Below are positions 17,916-25,622 of a stretch of 64,000 nt of DNA, piece after piece. This DNA comes from Halalkalibacter alkalisediminis. Its GTDB lineage: Bacteria > Bacillota > Bacilli > Bacillales > Bacillaceae_D. The stretch is from contig NZ_JAQQWT010000016.1 in the NCBI RefSeq assembly GCF_028610705.1, positions 33,212 through 97,211 of the forward strand, read 5' to 3'. The position numbers and the translations under genes are program-made. The notes under the pieces are model-generated. The model worked only from the letters and a program-made list of their open reading frames with translations. It did not search any database and was not told the DNA's origin. Position 1 is the stretch's first letter. Every line of letters begins with the position of its first letter.

Positions 17916-19331
17916 CTACAACCCTAAGGAAATATATTTCACTTCCAAATAATCCTCAATTCCGTAATGACCGCCTTCGCGCCCAAGCCCACTTTGTTTA
18001 AAGCCACCAAATGGTGCTTGAGGAGTTGAGGGAAGACCGTCATTTAAGCCAATAATACCGTATTCAAGCGCTTCAGTGATTCGGATGCCTCGAGACAAAT
18101 TTTCTGTAAAGACATACGCAGCTAAACCAAAGATTGAGTTATTTGCACGCTTAATCACCTCTTCTTCTGTTTGGAAAGGCGTGATAGGAGCTAACGGACC
18201 AAATGTTTCTTCAATCATACACGTCATGTCATCATGAACATTGGAGAGTACAGTTGGTTCCATGTATAGCCCTTCTTTCACTTCGCCCCCTGCTTCGATC
18301 TTTGCTCCCATTTGTACGGCATCATTAATTTGTTTCATTACTTTATCAACGGCTGCTTGATCGATAAGAGGACCAATTTCAACCCCATGATCAAGTCCAT
18401 TACCTATTTTCAACTCATTGACTTTTGGAACAAGCTTCTCGATAAATGCTTCATAAATAGACTCATGGACGAAAATTCGATTCGAACAAATACATGTCTG
18501 ACCAGCATTACGAAACTTAGAATGGATAACACCTTCGACCGCTTTATCTAGGTCTGCATCCTCCATTACGATCACAGGAGCATGACCTCCAAGCTCCATG
18601 GATACTTTTTTCACTGTACTTGCTGAGCCCTTGATTAATTCCTTCCCAACTTCTGTCGACCCTGTAAATGTCAGCTTACGAACACGATCATCCTCTAACC
18701 AAGCCTGTCCAATCTCTCTTGAATTACCAGTAACTAAGTTCACAACACCTTTTGGAATTCCAGCCTCAGAAGCAAGCTCCACCATTTTAATTGCTGTCAG
18801 TGGTGTCAGGTTCGCTGGTTTGATTACGACCGTGCATCCAGCAGCTAAAGCTGGTCCAACCTTACGAGTAATCATAGCTGCAGGGAAGTTCCATGGCGTG
18901 ATTGCTGCAACGACACCAACCGGTTGCTTTTGGACAAACAGTCGCTTATTACGCTGCGTAGCTGGGATTGTTTCACCATAGATTCGCTTCGCTTCTTCTG
19001 CATACCAAGCAAAGAATCCATTAGCGTAATTCATCTCTCCAAGAGCTTCTTGTATTGGCTTTCCCTGCTCCATTGTCATGATTTGAGCGATTTCTTCTTT
19101 GTTTTCTTGAATCAAATCATGCCATTTACGAATTAATTCCGAACGCTCGTACGCTGAAAACTTGGACCACTCAGCAAATGCTACATGAGCTGCATCGACA
19201 GCTTGCGCTGCTTCCTTCGCTCCACCTTTAGAAATGGTCGCAATCACTTCATTTGTTGCAGGATTGGTCACCTCAATCGCATCAAAACCTTCTACCCATT
19301 CACCATTAATATAAATACCATAATGTTTCAA
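17916..19331 (-). CDS. gabD: NAD(P)-dependent succinate-semialdehyde dehydrogenase-type aldehyde dehydrogenase
   Basis: The 471-residue aldehyde dehydrogenase has the family signatures: the proton-relay Asn region ITPWNFPAAMI, the cofactor site FTGSTEVGKEL, the catalytic Glu in MELGGHAP and the catalytic Cys in NAGQTCICSNRIF. The length and the sequence around the active site fit the succinate-semialdehyde dehydrogenase (GabD) group, though other short semialdehydes cannot be excluded. It oxidises the aldehyde to the acid, here presumably to succinate. It is the last gene of a sigma-54-controlled operon, after an alcohol dehydrogenase that could make its substrate. A hairpin GAAAGCTT...AAGCTTTC just upstream (19351-19376) separates it from the permease gene. 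Confidence 0.82.
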   Translation of the reverse strand: MKHYGIYINGEWVEGFDAIEVTNPATNEVIATISKGGAKEAAQAVDAAHVAFAEWSKFSAYERSELIRKWHDLIQENKEEIAQIMTMEQGKPIQEALGEMNYANGFFAWYAEEAKRIYGETIPATQRNKRLFVQKQPVGVVAAITPWNFPAAMITRKVGPALAAGCTVVIKPANLTPLTAIKMVELASEAGIPKGVVNLVTGNSREIGQAWLEDDRVRKLTFTGSTEVGKELIKGSASTVKKVSMELGGHAPVIVMEDADLDKAVEGVIHSKFRNAGQTCICSNRIFVHESIYEAFIEKLVPKVNELKIGNGLDHGVEIGPLIDQAAVDKVMKQINDAVQMGAKIEAGGEVKEGLYMEPTVLSNVHDDMTCMIEETFGPLAPITPFQTEEEVIKRANNSIFGLAAYVFTENLSRGIRITEALEYGIIGLNDGLPSTPQAPFGGFKQSGLGREGGHYGIEDYLEVKYISLGL

Positions 19332-19420
19332 CGTACATTTCCTCCTTTTAAGAAAGCTTGGCTTCTACAAAGCTTTCTTTTTCTCTTTTTTCCACTCCTG
19401 TTACTAATGGATGATCACCA

Positions 19421-20806
19421 TCACCCAGCTTTTTTCTCACTATCGTTATTAAAAAGTCCCTCTTTATCATCATCACCTTTGAAGAAATTCTTACCGTAAA
19501 TTAATAGGCAAAGTAGAATCCCCACTGCAAATGCCCACGTTGCCCCTTTTGTTGCTAGAACTGCTCCAATAATACCCGCAATTCCTAAGTCACGTTGACT
19601 TTTTGCTTGCATGATCCCTACGCGAACGCTTACATAACCTTGGATCATTAACGTTAGCGCCAAAGCGATTCCTAAGATTGGTTCTACTAAACTAACGATT
19701 GGCAACAATAGCACCCCTGTATTCGTTCCCCAACGGAAAGAACCAGAACCACCGAAAATCGAGTGCATCGCTTTTTTGCCTTCTTTGAATCGTTCAATGA
19801 CGACAACTTGCATCGCTGCCCACATTGGTCCACACATAACGATATCGGGTCCAAAAATACCCATTGTAGCGTTTCTTCCACCGAAAATTAAATGTGCACG
19901 GTTTGCGTTGTAATCAATTTTTTCATCTTTTCTAAATTCATCTGCTTCACTTACTAACGCTTTACTTTGTAGGACGTCACCGAACAGTACGATGTAAGTA
20001 GCTAGTACTGTAGGGATTGACGCAATAAACATCATTAATGGAGGAAACCCTAATCCAAATACGGTGAACTCTGCAAATAATGTGGCAAAGTCAGGTTTGC
20101 TAAATCCCCATTCAATCGTTGGCCACGGAGCCTCTCCAAACAATGGAGCAATAACAACGGCTAAAAGAATAATTGGGAAAATCCCTAAATTAGAAAGAAC
20201 TCTCCAAAATCCTCCTCTTTGCTTCAGTTTCGCAAAATGTTTAGAGAAAATTAGATAGAAAGCCACTGCGCAAGTGATACTGATCGTAATTGGGAACAAC
20301 TCAAAGCGGCCACCAACATCAAAGATTGTAATAACCGCTGCAAAACCAGCCCCTAAAATAACCCCTGCCTTCATCGCACTTGGGACGAGGTTCACGACTT
20401 TAGACGCTAAGCCGGTAATCCCGAGGAAGATCGAAAAAATTCCTAAGGTGAGTTGGAAGGCAATGAGTGCGTATATCCTCTCGTCCCCTTCAGGGAACTG
20501 TGAAACAAATAAGATCATTAACGGGATCGCTGGTGTAATCCAACCAGGAACAACAGGATCTCCAAGCATATGATGAGTCAAATACAAAATTCCATTTAGA
20601 ATCACGACAGCTAGGGCGACTTCAAACGGCATGCCAAGGTATTGAACCATTAACGGAATCGCAGCCAAATCAACTGCACACATTAACAATCCTTGAAAAT
20701 AATCTGGAAACTCAAAACGGTAATGAATAAATGGCAACCTTAATTTAAATGGACCAAGCGGTGTAAATGGTGTTTCCTCACCATCTTTCCTTTGCTTCCA
20801 CAGCAT
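19421..20806 (-). CDS. NCS2-like (solute carrier family 23) membrane permease
   Basis: This is a polytopic inner-membrane protein with about 12 hydrophobic segments, such as FQGLLMCAVDLAAIPLMVQYL and AGVILGAGFAAVITIF. General layout and motifs such as GWITPAIPLMI resemble the xanthine/uracil permease superfamily. The frame opens 18 codons earlier, but the ATG at 20806 has AAAGGGGGAG in front, giving 461 residues and only a 29-base overlap with the upstream gene. Lying between an Fe-alcohol dehydrogenase and a semialdehyde dehydrogenase, it probably imports the operon's substrate, perhaps a hydroxy acid, not a nucleobase. That is inference. Confidence 0.7.
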   Translation of the reverse strand: MLWKQRKDGEETPFTPLGPFKLRLPFIHYRFEFPDYFQGLLMCAVDLAAIPLMVQYLGMPFEVALAVVILNGILYLTHHMLGDPVVPGWITPAIPLMILFVSQFPEGDERIYALIAFQLTLGIFSIFLGITGLASKVVNLVPSAMKAGVILGAGFAAVITIFDVGGRFELFPITISITCAVAFYLIFSKHFAKLKQRGGFWRVLSNLGIFPIILLAVVIAPLFGEAPWPTIEWGFSKPDFATLFAEFTVFGLGFPPLMMFIASIPTVLATYIVLFGDVLQSKALVSEADEFRKDEKIDYNANRAHLIFGGRNATMGIFGPDIVMCGPMWAAMQVVVIERFKEGKKAMHSIFGGSGSFRWGTNTGVLLLPIVSLVEPILGIALALTLMIQGYVSVRVGIMQAKSQRDLGIAGIIGAVLATKGATWAFAVGILLCLLIYGKNFFKGDDDKEGLFNNDSEKKAG

Positions 20807-21977
20807 AATGACTCCCCCTTTGATAAGCAGATTGATAGATCTTTTCAATATCTTTGACACTTAAAGCTCTTGGGTTATTATCCATCAATCGCTTCGCTTT
20901 ACTTGCATCGATCGCCATATCAGGAATGACCTCTTCAGGGATTCCAAAATCTTGAAGACTCTCTGGAATCTCAACATATCGCGATAACCTTCTCATTTCG
21001 TTAATTGCCCGGTCAGCCGCTTCATGAGTGGTTAAATTCTTCGTATCAATCCCTAACGCTTCGGCAAGATCTTTAAATTTCGTCAGACAGCTAATTTTAT
21101 TCCATTCCATTACGTAAGGAAGCAACACTGCATTGCTTACTCCGTGAGCAATGTTAAAGCGTCCTCCAAGCGGATAAGCCAAAGCATGCACAGCGCCGAC
21201 ACCTGCATTTCCAAATGCCATTCCTGCCATTAAACTCCCCGTCACCATCGCTTCCCTAGCTTCAAGATCATATGGATTCGCATATGCTTTTGGTAAAAAC
21301 TCTCCAATCATTTTGACCGCTTTAATAGCCAATGCATCGGTAATCGGTGATGCATTAACAGAAATATAAGCTTCAACCGCATGAACCAGTGCATCAATTC
21401 CACTTGCTGCTGTCACAGATTTCGGACACGTTAACGTCATCTCTGGAGAAACAATTGCTACCTTTGGCAACAAATGAGGGCTGACAATTCCCTTCTTCAG
21501 CTGCTCTTTCTTATCAGAAAGAATTGTGATATTCGTTACCTCTGATCCTGTACCTGCTGTAGTGGGGATCGCAATGAGTGGAAGACCCGCTTCTTTGACT
21601 AGGTCCACTCCAAACATTTCTTCAATCGGACTACTATTCGTATACACAACAGAGGCAGCTTTCGCGATATCAATTGCACTCCCTCCACCAACAGCAATCA
21701 ATCCTTCGTAGTTTCCTTTTTTAATCTCGTTCACACAATCTTCTACCAGTCCAACTTCCGGTTCTGGTTTCACACGATTGTAAACGCATACATTAAACTC
21801 CAGTAATTCACGCTTGACCTTTTCTACGACACCTGCTTTTTCTAAAATTTCGTCCGTTATTATTAAAACGCTCTCAATTTTAAGATTTTTAACTTCCTTA
21901 CTTAACTGTTTTAGTGAATCACTTCCAGTTAAAAGTTTATTTGCAATTTTGAATTCTGATATGAACATGTTTGACAT
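20778..21977 (-). CDS. iron-containing alcohol dehydrogenase
   Basis: The 399-residue group III (Fe-ADH) enzyme has the nucleotide-binding loop GGGSAIDIAKAAS, the adjacent PTTAGTGSEVT and the metal-ligand helices GIDALVHAVEAY and HGVSNAVLLPYVMEWN. It reversibly interconverts an alcohol and an aldehyde or ketone with NAD. As first gene of an operon ending in a succinate-semialdehyde-type dehydrogenase, a 4-hydroxybutyrate dehydrogenase role (4-hydroxybutyrate to succinate semialdehyde) is attractive but not proven. It is preceded by a sigma-54 promoter about 25 bases before the start. Confidence 0.82.
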   Translation of the reverse strand: MSNMFISEFKIANKLLTGSDSLKQLSKEVKNLKIESVLIITDEILEKAGVVEKVKRELLEFNVCVYNRVKPEPEVGLVEDCVNEIKKGNYEGLIAVGGGSAIDIAKAASVVYTNSSPIEEMFGVDLVKEAGLPLIAIPTTAGTGSEVTNITILSDKKEQLKKGIVSPHLLPKVAIVSPEMTLTCPKSVTAASGIDALVHAVEAYISVNASPITDALAIKAVKMIGEFLPKAYANPYDLEAREAMVTGSLMAGMAFGNAGVGAVHALAYPLGGRFNIAHGVSNAVLLPYVMEWNKISCLTKFKDLAEALGIDTKNLTTHEAADRAINEMRRLSRYVEIPESLQDFGIPEEVIPDMAIDASKAKRLMDNNPRALSVKDIEKIYQSAYQRGSHYAVEAKERW

Positions 21978-22000
21978 TTCCCCTTTCTCACTTTCTTCAT

Positions 22001-22017
22001 TGCAATAAGTGTGCCAA
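22001..22017 (-). promoter_or_regulatory. sigma-54 (-24/-12) promoter of the Fe-ADH operon
   Basis: Read on the minus strand, TTGGCACACTTATTGCA matches the sigma-54 consensus TGGCAC-N5-TTGC exactly. It stands directly upstream of the iron alcohol dehydrogenase gene and 118 bases from the end of a sigma-54 activator gene. Both facts support it strongly. Confidence 0.88.
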
Positions 22018-22098
22018 CTTTTTAAAAAGTTTCTTCACAGACAAATCAAGGGGTTTCGACATTATTCCGTCTAAAAATTGTCATTTACCTGTCAAAAA

Positions 22099-22138
22099 CT
22101 GATTAAAAATGTGATCAGTTGATTATATTTATAATCAA
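22099..22138. promoter_or_regulatory. candidate upstream activator site
   Basis: The perfect palindrome TTGATTATATTTATAATCAA (22119-22138) lies about 130 bases upstream of the expected transcription start. It adjoins the looser inverted repeat CTGAT...ATCAG (22099-22118). The distance suits an enhancer for the adjacent sigma-54 activator. A weak terminator for that gene is the alternative. Confidence 0.5.
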
Positions 22139-23742
22139 TTTTGTTGCTTTTTCAGCTTCTGAACGATGCTCGCTTGACTAACTCCAAGTACTTCTGCCAC
22201 TTTACGTGTCGTTTTATATTTTTTCATTGCGTCATGAATGATACTTAATTCGTATTGCTGAACACGTTCTTTGAGTGAAAAGTCACTTCCACCTTGTTCA
22301 CGATGGTATGAATGCTTGTACTCCTCAGGTAAGTGTTTTAACGTAATCTCCTCGTCTAGCGTAGTTACAACTAAGCGCTCAACAATATTTAAAAGTTCCC
22401 TTATGTTTCCAGGCCATGAATACTCACTTAAACAATCCAAACAATCAATATTAATCGTCTTTTCCATTCCATACTTTTCATTAAACCTCATTAAAAACCG
22501 CCGAATTAACGGAATGATTTCTTGTTTTCTTTCATGGAGTGGCGGCACGATGATCGGAACAATGTTTAGTCGATAATAAAGATCGTCGCGAAATTTCCCT
22601 TCACTGACTTGTTTTTTTAAATCTTTATGCGTAGCTGAGATGATCCGTACATCCACCTCAAGAACTGTTGTCGATCCAATTCTCATGAAGCGGTTTTCCT
22701 CGACCACCTTTAATAATTTCACTTGTAAATCTAACGGCAAATCACCAATCTCATCCAAAAACAACGTCCCACCATTTACTTGTTCGAGCAATCCCTTCTT
22801 CCCTTTTATTAACGCACCGGTAAAGGACCCTGGCTCATAGCCAAATAGCTCGGCCTCAATTAAATTGACCGGAATGGCCCCACAGTTAATCTCTATAAAC
22901 GGTTGGTCTGAACGCTTACTTTTTTTATGAATAAACCTTGCGATCAAACTTTTCCCAACACCAGTTTCTCCCTGCAGCAATACTTTCGCATCGGTCATTG
23001 CGACCATTTCAGCTAACTGGAAGAGCTCTTTCGTCTTCGGACTTGCAACATAGAGTTCTAAATCATGAAAGGCTTCATCCTTTAAAAAGTCTCCTTCATC
23101 CTCTTGATTCACCCAATATTGAAGGCCATCTAACTCATGCTTCAGCTTTAATAACTCGGTAATGTCACGAACACTACTAATAACTAAGTTAATTTCCCCT
23201 TGCTTAGAGAAGATTGGTGTCCCACTAACAATGATCGTCCGGTCACCCTTAATGGTTTGCATTCTCGTGACTGACTTTTTCTGCTTGATCACTTCTAGAG
23301 AAATAGACTGAGAGATATACCCTCTCTTGACGAGTTCATCCATATGCAGCCCGGCCACTTCACGTGCTTTTATCCCTGTAATACGTTCATACGCCAAGTT
23401 TACTAATAGCGTAATTCCCTCACCATCCGTAATATACACCCCATCATGGAGGGAGTTAATAATCGGAAGAAAAAAATTACTTGAAAGAATATCCTTATAG
23501 TTCTTTAAAAGACCGAGGGGTAAACCATCCTCTATTAAATGATCTTTGTATTCCACACTATTTGTTACGTAACTCTCTACTGTCTCAGACAATTCTCCCT
23601 TTTGAATAGCAGATTGCAAACTATCAACCGTAAAATAACCGATAAACGTTCCACGTTCATCCACCACTTCTAACACATCGGTCCTAGTTCTATTAAAAAA
23701 CGGAATGACTTCTTCAATGGTAATATTTCTTTTTACATTCAT
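22135..23742 (-). CDS. sigma-54-dependent transcriptional activator with CBS-like and PAS domains
   Basis: This 535-residue enhancer-binding protein has, in order, an N-terminal segment resembling a CBS half (residues about 8-60), a PAS sensor (about 85-200), a central AAA+ domain with Walker A GETGVGKS (258-265), the sigma-contact loop GSFTGA (305-310) and Walker B GGTLFLDEIGD, then a Fis-type helix-turn-helix at the end (TTRKVAEVLGVSQASIVQKLKK). It hydrolyses ATP to open sigma-54 promoters after sensing a ligand with its PAS/CBS region. It lies upstream of and in the same direction as the Fe-ADH operon, whose promoter is of the matching class. Confidence 0.93.
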   Translation of the reverse strand: MNVKRNITIEEVIPFFNRTRTDVLEVVDERGTFIGYFTVDSLQSAIQKGELSETVESYVTNSVEYKDHLIEDGLPLGLLKNYKDILSSNFFLPIINSLHDGVYITDGEGITLLVNLAYERITGIKAREVAGLHMDELVKRGYISQSISLEVIKQKKSVTRMQTIKGDRTIIVSGTPIFSKQGEINLVISSVRDITELLKLKHELDGLQYWVNQEDEGDFLKDEAFHDLELYVASPKTKELFQLAEMVAMTDAKVLLQGETGVGKSLIARFIHKKSKRSDQPFIEINCGAIPVNLIEAELFGYEPGSFTGALIKGKKGLLEQVNGGTLFLDEIGDLPLDLQVKLLKVVEENRFMRIGSTTVLEVDVRIISATHKDLKKQVSEGKFRDDLYYRLNIVPIIVPPLHERKQEIIPLIRRFLMRFNEKYGMEKTINIDCLDCLSEYSWPGNIRELLNIVERLVVTTLDEEITLKHLPEEYKHSYHREQGGSDFSLKERVQQYELSIIHDAMKKYKTTRKVAEVLGVSQASIVQKLKKQQN

Positions 23743-23878
23743 CTATTTATTCCTTTCCTTATATCACTAGTAAAATTTTTAAACATTATAGCATAAAGGA
23801 GCAACAAGTTGATGATGCCGATGACTATCAAACGCTCTCATTGAAGTCAACCAATGTCAGAGACACTCCGCTAGGCAA

Positions 23879-23916
23879 AAGAAAAAGAACCAAAGCCCAT
23901 TGGCTCTAGTTCCTCC
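23879..23916 (-). terminator. terminator of the secreted esterase gene
   Basis: On the minus strand GAACTAGAGCC pairs imperfectly with GGGCTTTGGTTC, followed by TTTTTC. It lies about 60 bases past the esterase stop codon. Confidence 0.65.
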
Positions 23917-23976
23917 GCTTACATTCATTTATCGTGTCTACTTTTAGAATCGCATCGCTCAGACACCTTAGTTACA

Positions 23977-25305
23977 CTATTTATTCAATGACTGTGCAGA
24001 GATCCATTCCATAATGGTTGTTGTTTTTCCATTAATTGTTTCTGCAACCTCGTTGTTATAAACGTAGATCCATGACCAATGTCCATTGTATTCAAATGGT
24101 GTGCCATCGGCTTTGTTGTAAAGGCCTGTCGTATCATACACGCCATCAAATAAGCTTAATTGTACATTTTTTGCTCCAGCTTCAAGTAATCGATTATAAG
24201 TTGGAAGGGTGTGTAATTCTGGTCTTAATGTTGTATCATTTGCCGATGTAACGAACCAAATTGGCGTCTTTGTCAGATTTTCAATATCTTCATCTGTAAT
24301 TAATGTAGTCCGAAGACCTTCACACACCGGAAATGCAGCTGCAAAGTACCCTGGATAATCGCGAATCATAAGCATCGTCATATATCCACCATTTGAAGCA
24401 CCGCCAATGTAAATTCGGTTCGGATCAATATCAGGGTTATTGGCTACATAATCTTGTATTAATGCCATTAGTGCTTCTTGATAGATAGAAGTTCCATCAG
24501 CTCCTCCTGTAAAACCATCCATCCATCTAGTCGGTGCCTGAGGTACTAATACATATGCTCCATCAAAATAGGATTGAATTTCTTCAGTGGCGAAGTTAAC
24601 AGCTTTATTAGCAGAAAGTGGAATGGACGTATCCGTTCCGCCTTCTCCTCCACCGTGTAGCCAGATAATTAATGGATTCTTAACTTTGTCTTTCGCTGGT
24701 ACATAGTCTGCATATGTTAAAGTAACGTCATTGTACGTTTTTGATCCCGAAGAGAAATCATTTACCAGTTCTCTTATACCACCTGCAAATGTATCAGCAA
24801 CCAATCCTGAAATGGTCCCTGAATTTCCTGAATGAATGGTAATATCTTCTACCTGAGTAATGGTATACTCCGTATGAATCCAAGCGTTCAAACCTGTAGT
24901 TGCCCAATCATAGTTGAGCGGGGAATCTAGCGAGCTATTTGGTCCAATTTCCATTTCTAATACTACATATTTCCCTCTTACAGCAGGTTTTCCATCTTTA
25001 TCAGAAACATAAGCTTCTGTGACTGTACGGTACCCTTCTTCCAAGAAAGGATTTGCTAATCTATCGTCACTTCTTGCTACATGTACTTTAAACGTATCCT
25101 TTGTTACTGAATCCTTTGGTAATGGTGTACCTATTTCAACGATTACCTTTGAATCTGCTGCACCCCAGTCATGAATTTCTGTAACCGTACGGTAAGATGT
25201 TGGTTTTGTATTTCCTTCCTTAGCAAATACACCAGCACTGAAAGAAAGTGACATAATCATTGTTACGATCAATAACAGTCCAATTTTCACGTGTTTTTTG
25301 AGCAT
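23977..25305 (-). CDS. secreted alpha/beta-hydrolase (predicted peptidase/esterase)
   Basis: The 442-residue protein has an N-terminal signal peptide (MLKKHVKIGLLLIVTM..., cleaved near GVFAKEG), an N-terminal all-beta region of about 170 residues and a C-terminal alpha/beta-hydrolase domain. The oxyanion motif is IIWLHGGGEGG. The nucleophile is Ser304 in GGASNGGYM, and Asp357 (SANDTT) and His409 (NGHWSW) complete a likely triad. Such secreted predicted peptidases often act as carbohydrate esterases next to glycoside hydrolases. Here it follows a GH3 enzyme about 300 bases downstream and has its own terminator. Removal of acyl groups from plant polysaccharide is a reasonable guess, not shown. 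Confidence 0.8.
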   Translation of the reverse strand: MLKKHVKIGLLLIVTMIMSLSFSAGVFAKEGNTKPTSYRTVTEIHDWGAADSKVIVEIGTPLPKDSVTKDTFKVHVARSDDRLANPFLEEGYRTVTEAYVSDKDGKPAVRGKYVVLEMEIGPNSSLDSPLNYDWATTGLNAWIHTEYTITQVEDITIHSGNSGTISGLVADTFAGGIRELVNDFSSGSKTYNDVTLTYADYVPAKDKVKNPLIIWLHGGGEGGTDTSIPLSANKAVNFATEEIQSYFDGAYVLVPQAPTRWMDGFTGGADGTSIYQEALMALIQDYVANNPDIDPNRIYIGGASNGGYMTMLMIRDYPGYFAAAFPVCEGLRTTLITDEDIENLTKTPIWFVTSANDTTLRPELHTLPTYNRLLEAGAKNVQLSLFDGVYDTTGLYNKADGTPFEYNGHWSWIYVYNNEVAETINGKTTTIMEWISAQSLNK

Positions 25306-25512
25306 TACCTTCTACCTCCCTATTTGAATGGTATTTCAGCAACTTCATTTCCTAATTAAAATTAAAGACTGATGTCCCTAAACCGAAATTCTATCAACCT
25401 CCCCCTTGTAAACCCTTACATTTAAATCCTAGCACAATACATTCTCTTTTTTTAGCACTGCTTGTAGCACAAAATTGTGGTTATCTGTATTTATTTGTTA
25501 CATTTACGAAAA

Positions 25513-25553
25513 CAAAAAAAGTACACCTCTCTCAAAAAGAGGGCGTACTTTCT
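25513..25553 (-). terminator. terminator of the GH3 gene
   Basis: AAAGTACACCTCT and AGAGGGCGTACTTT form a stem with two internal mismatches, and a T-run follows on the minus strand (poly-A at 25513-25519). The 170 bases between it and the esterase start hold no gene. Confidence 0.75.
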
Positions 25554-25622
25554 TATAAATAAATGGTACACAGATAAAACGGTGTTTCCCAACCTGTTAT
25601 TATGCTATAGAGCTGATTAAGA

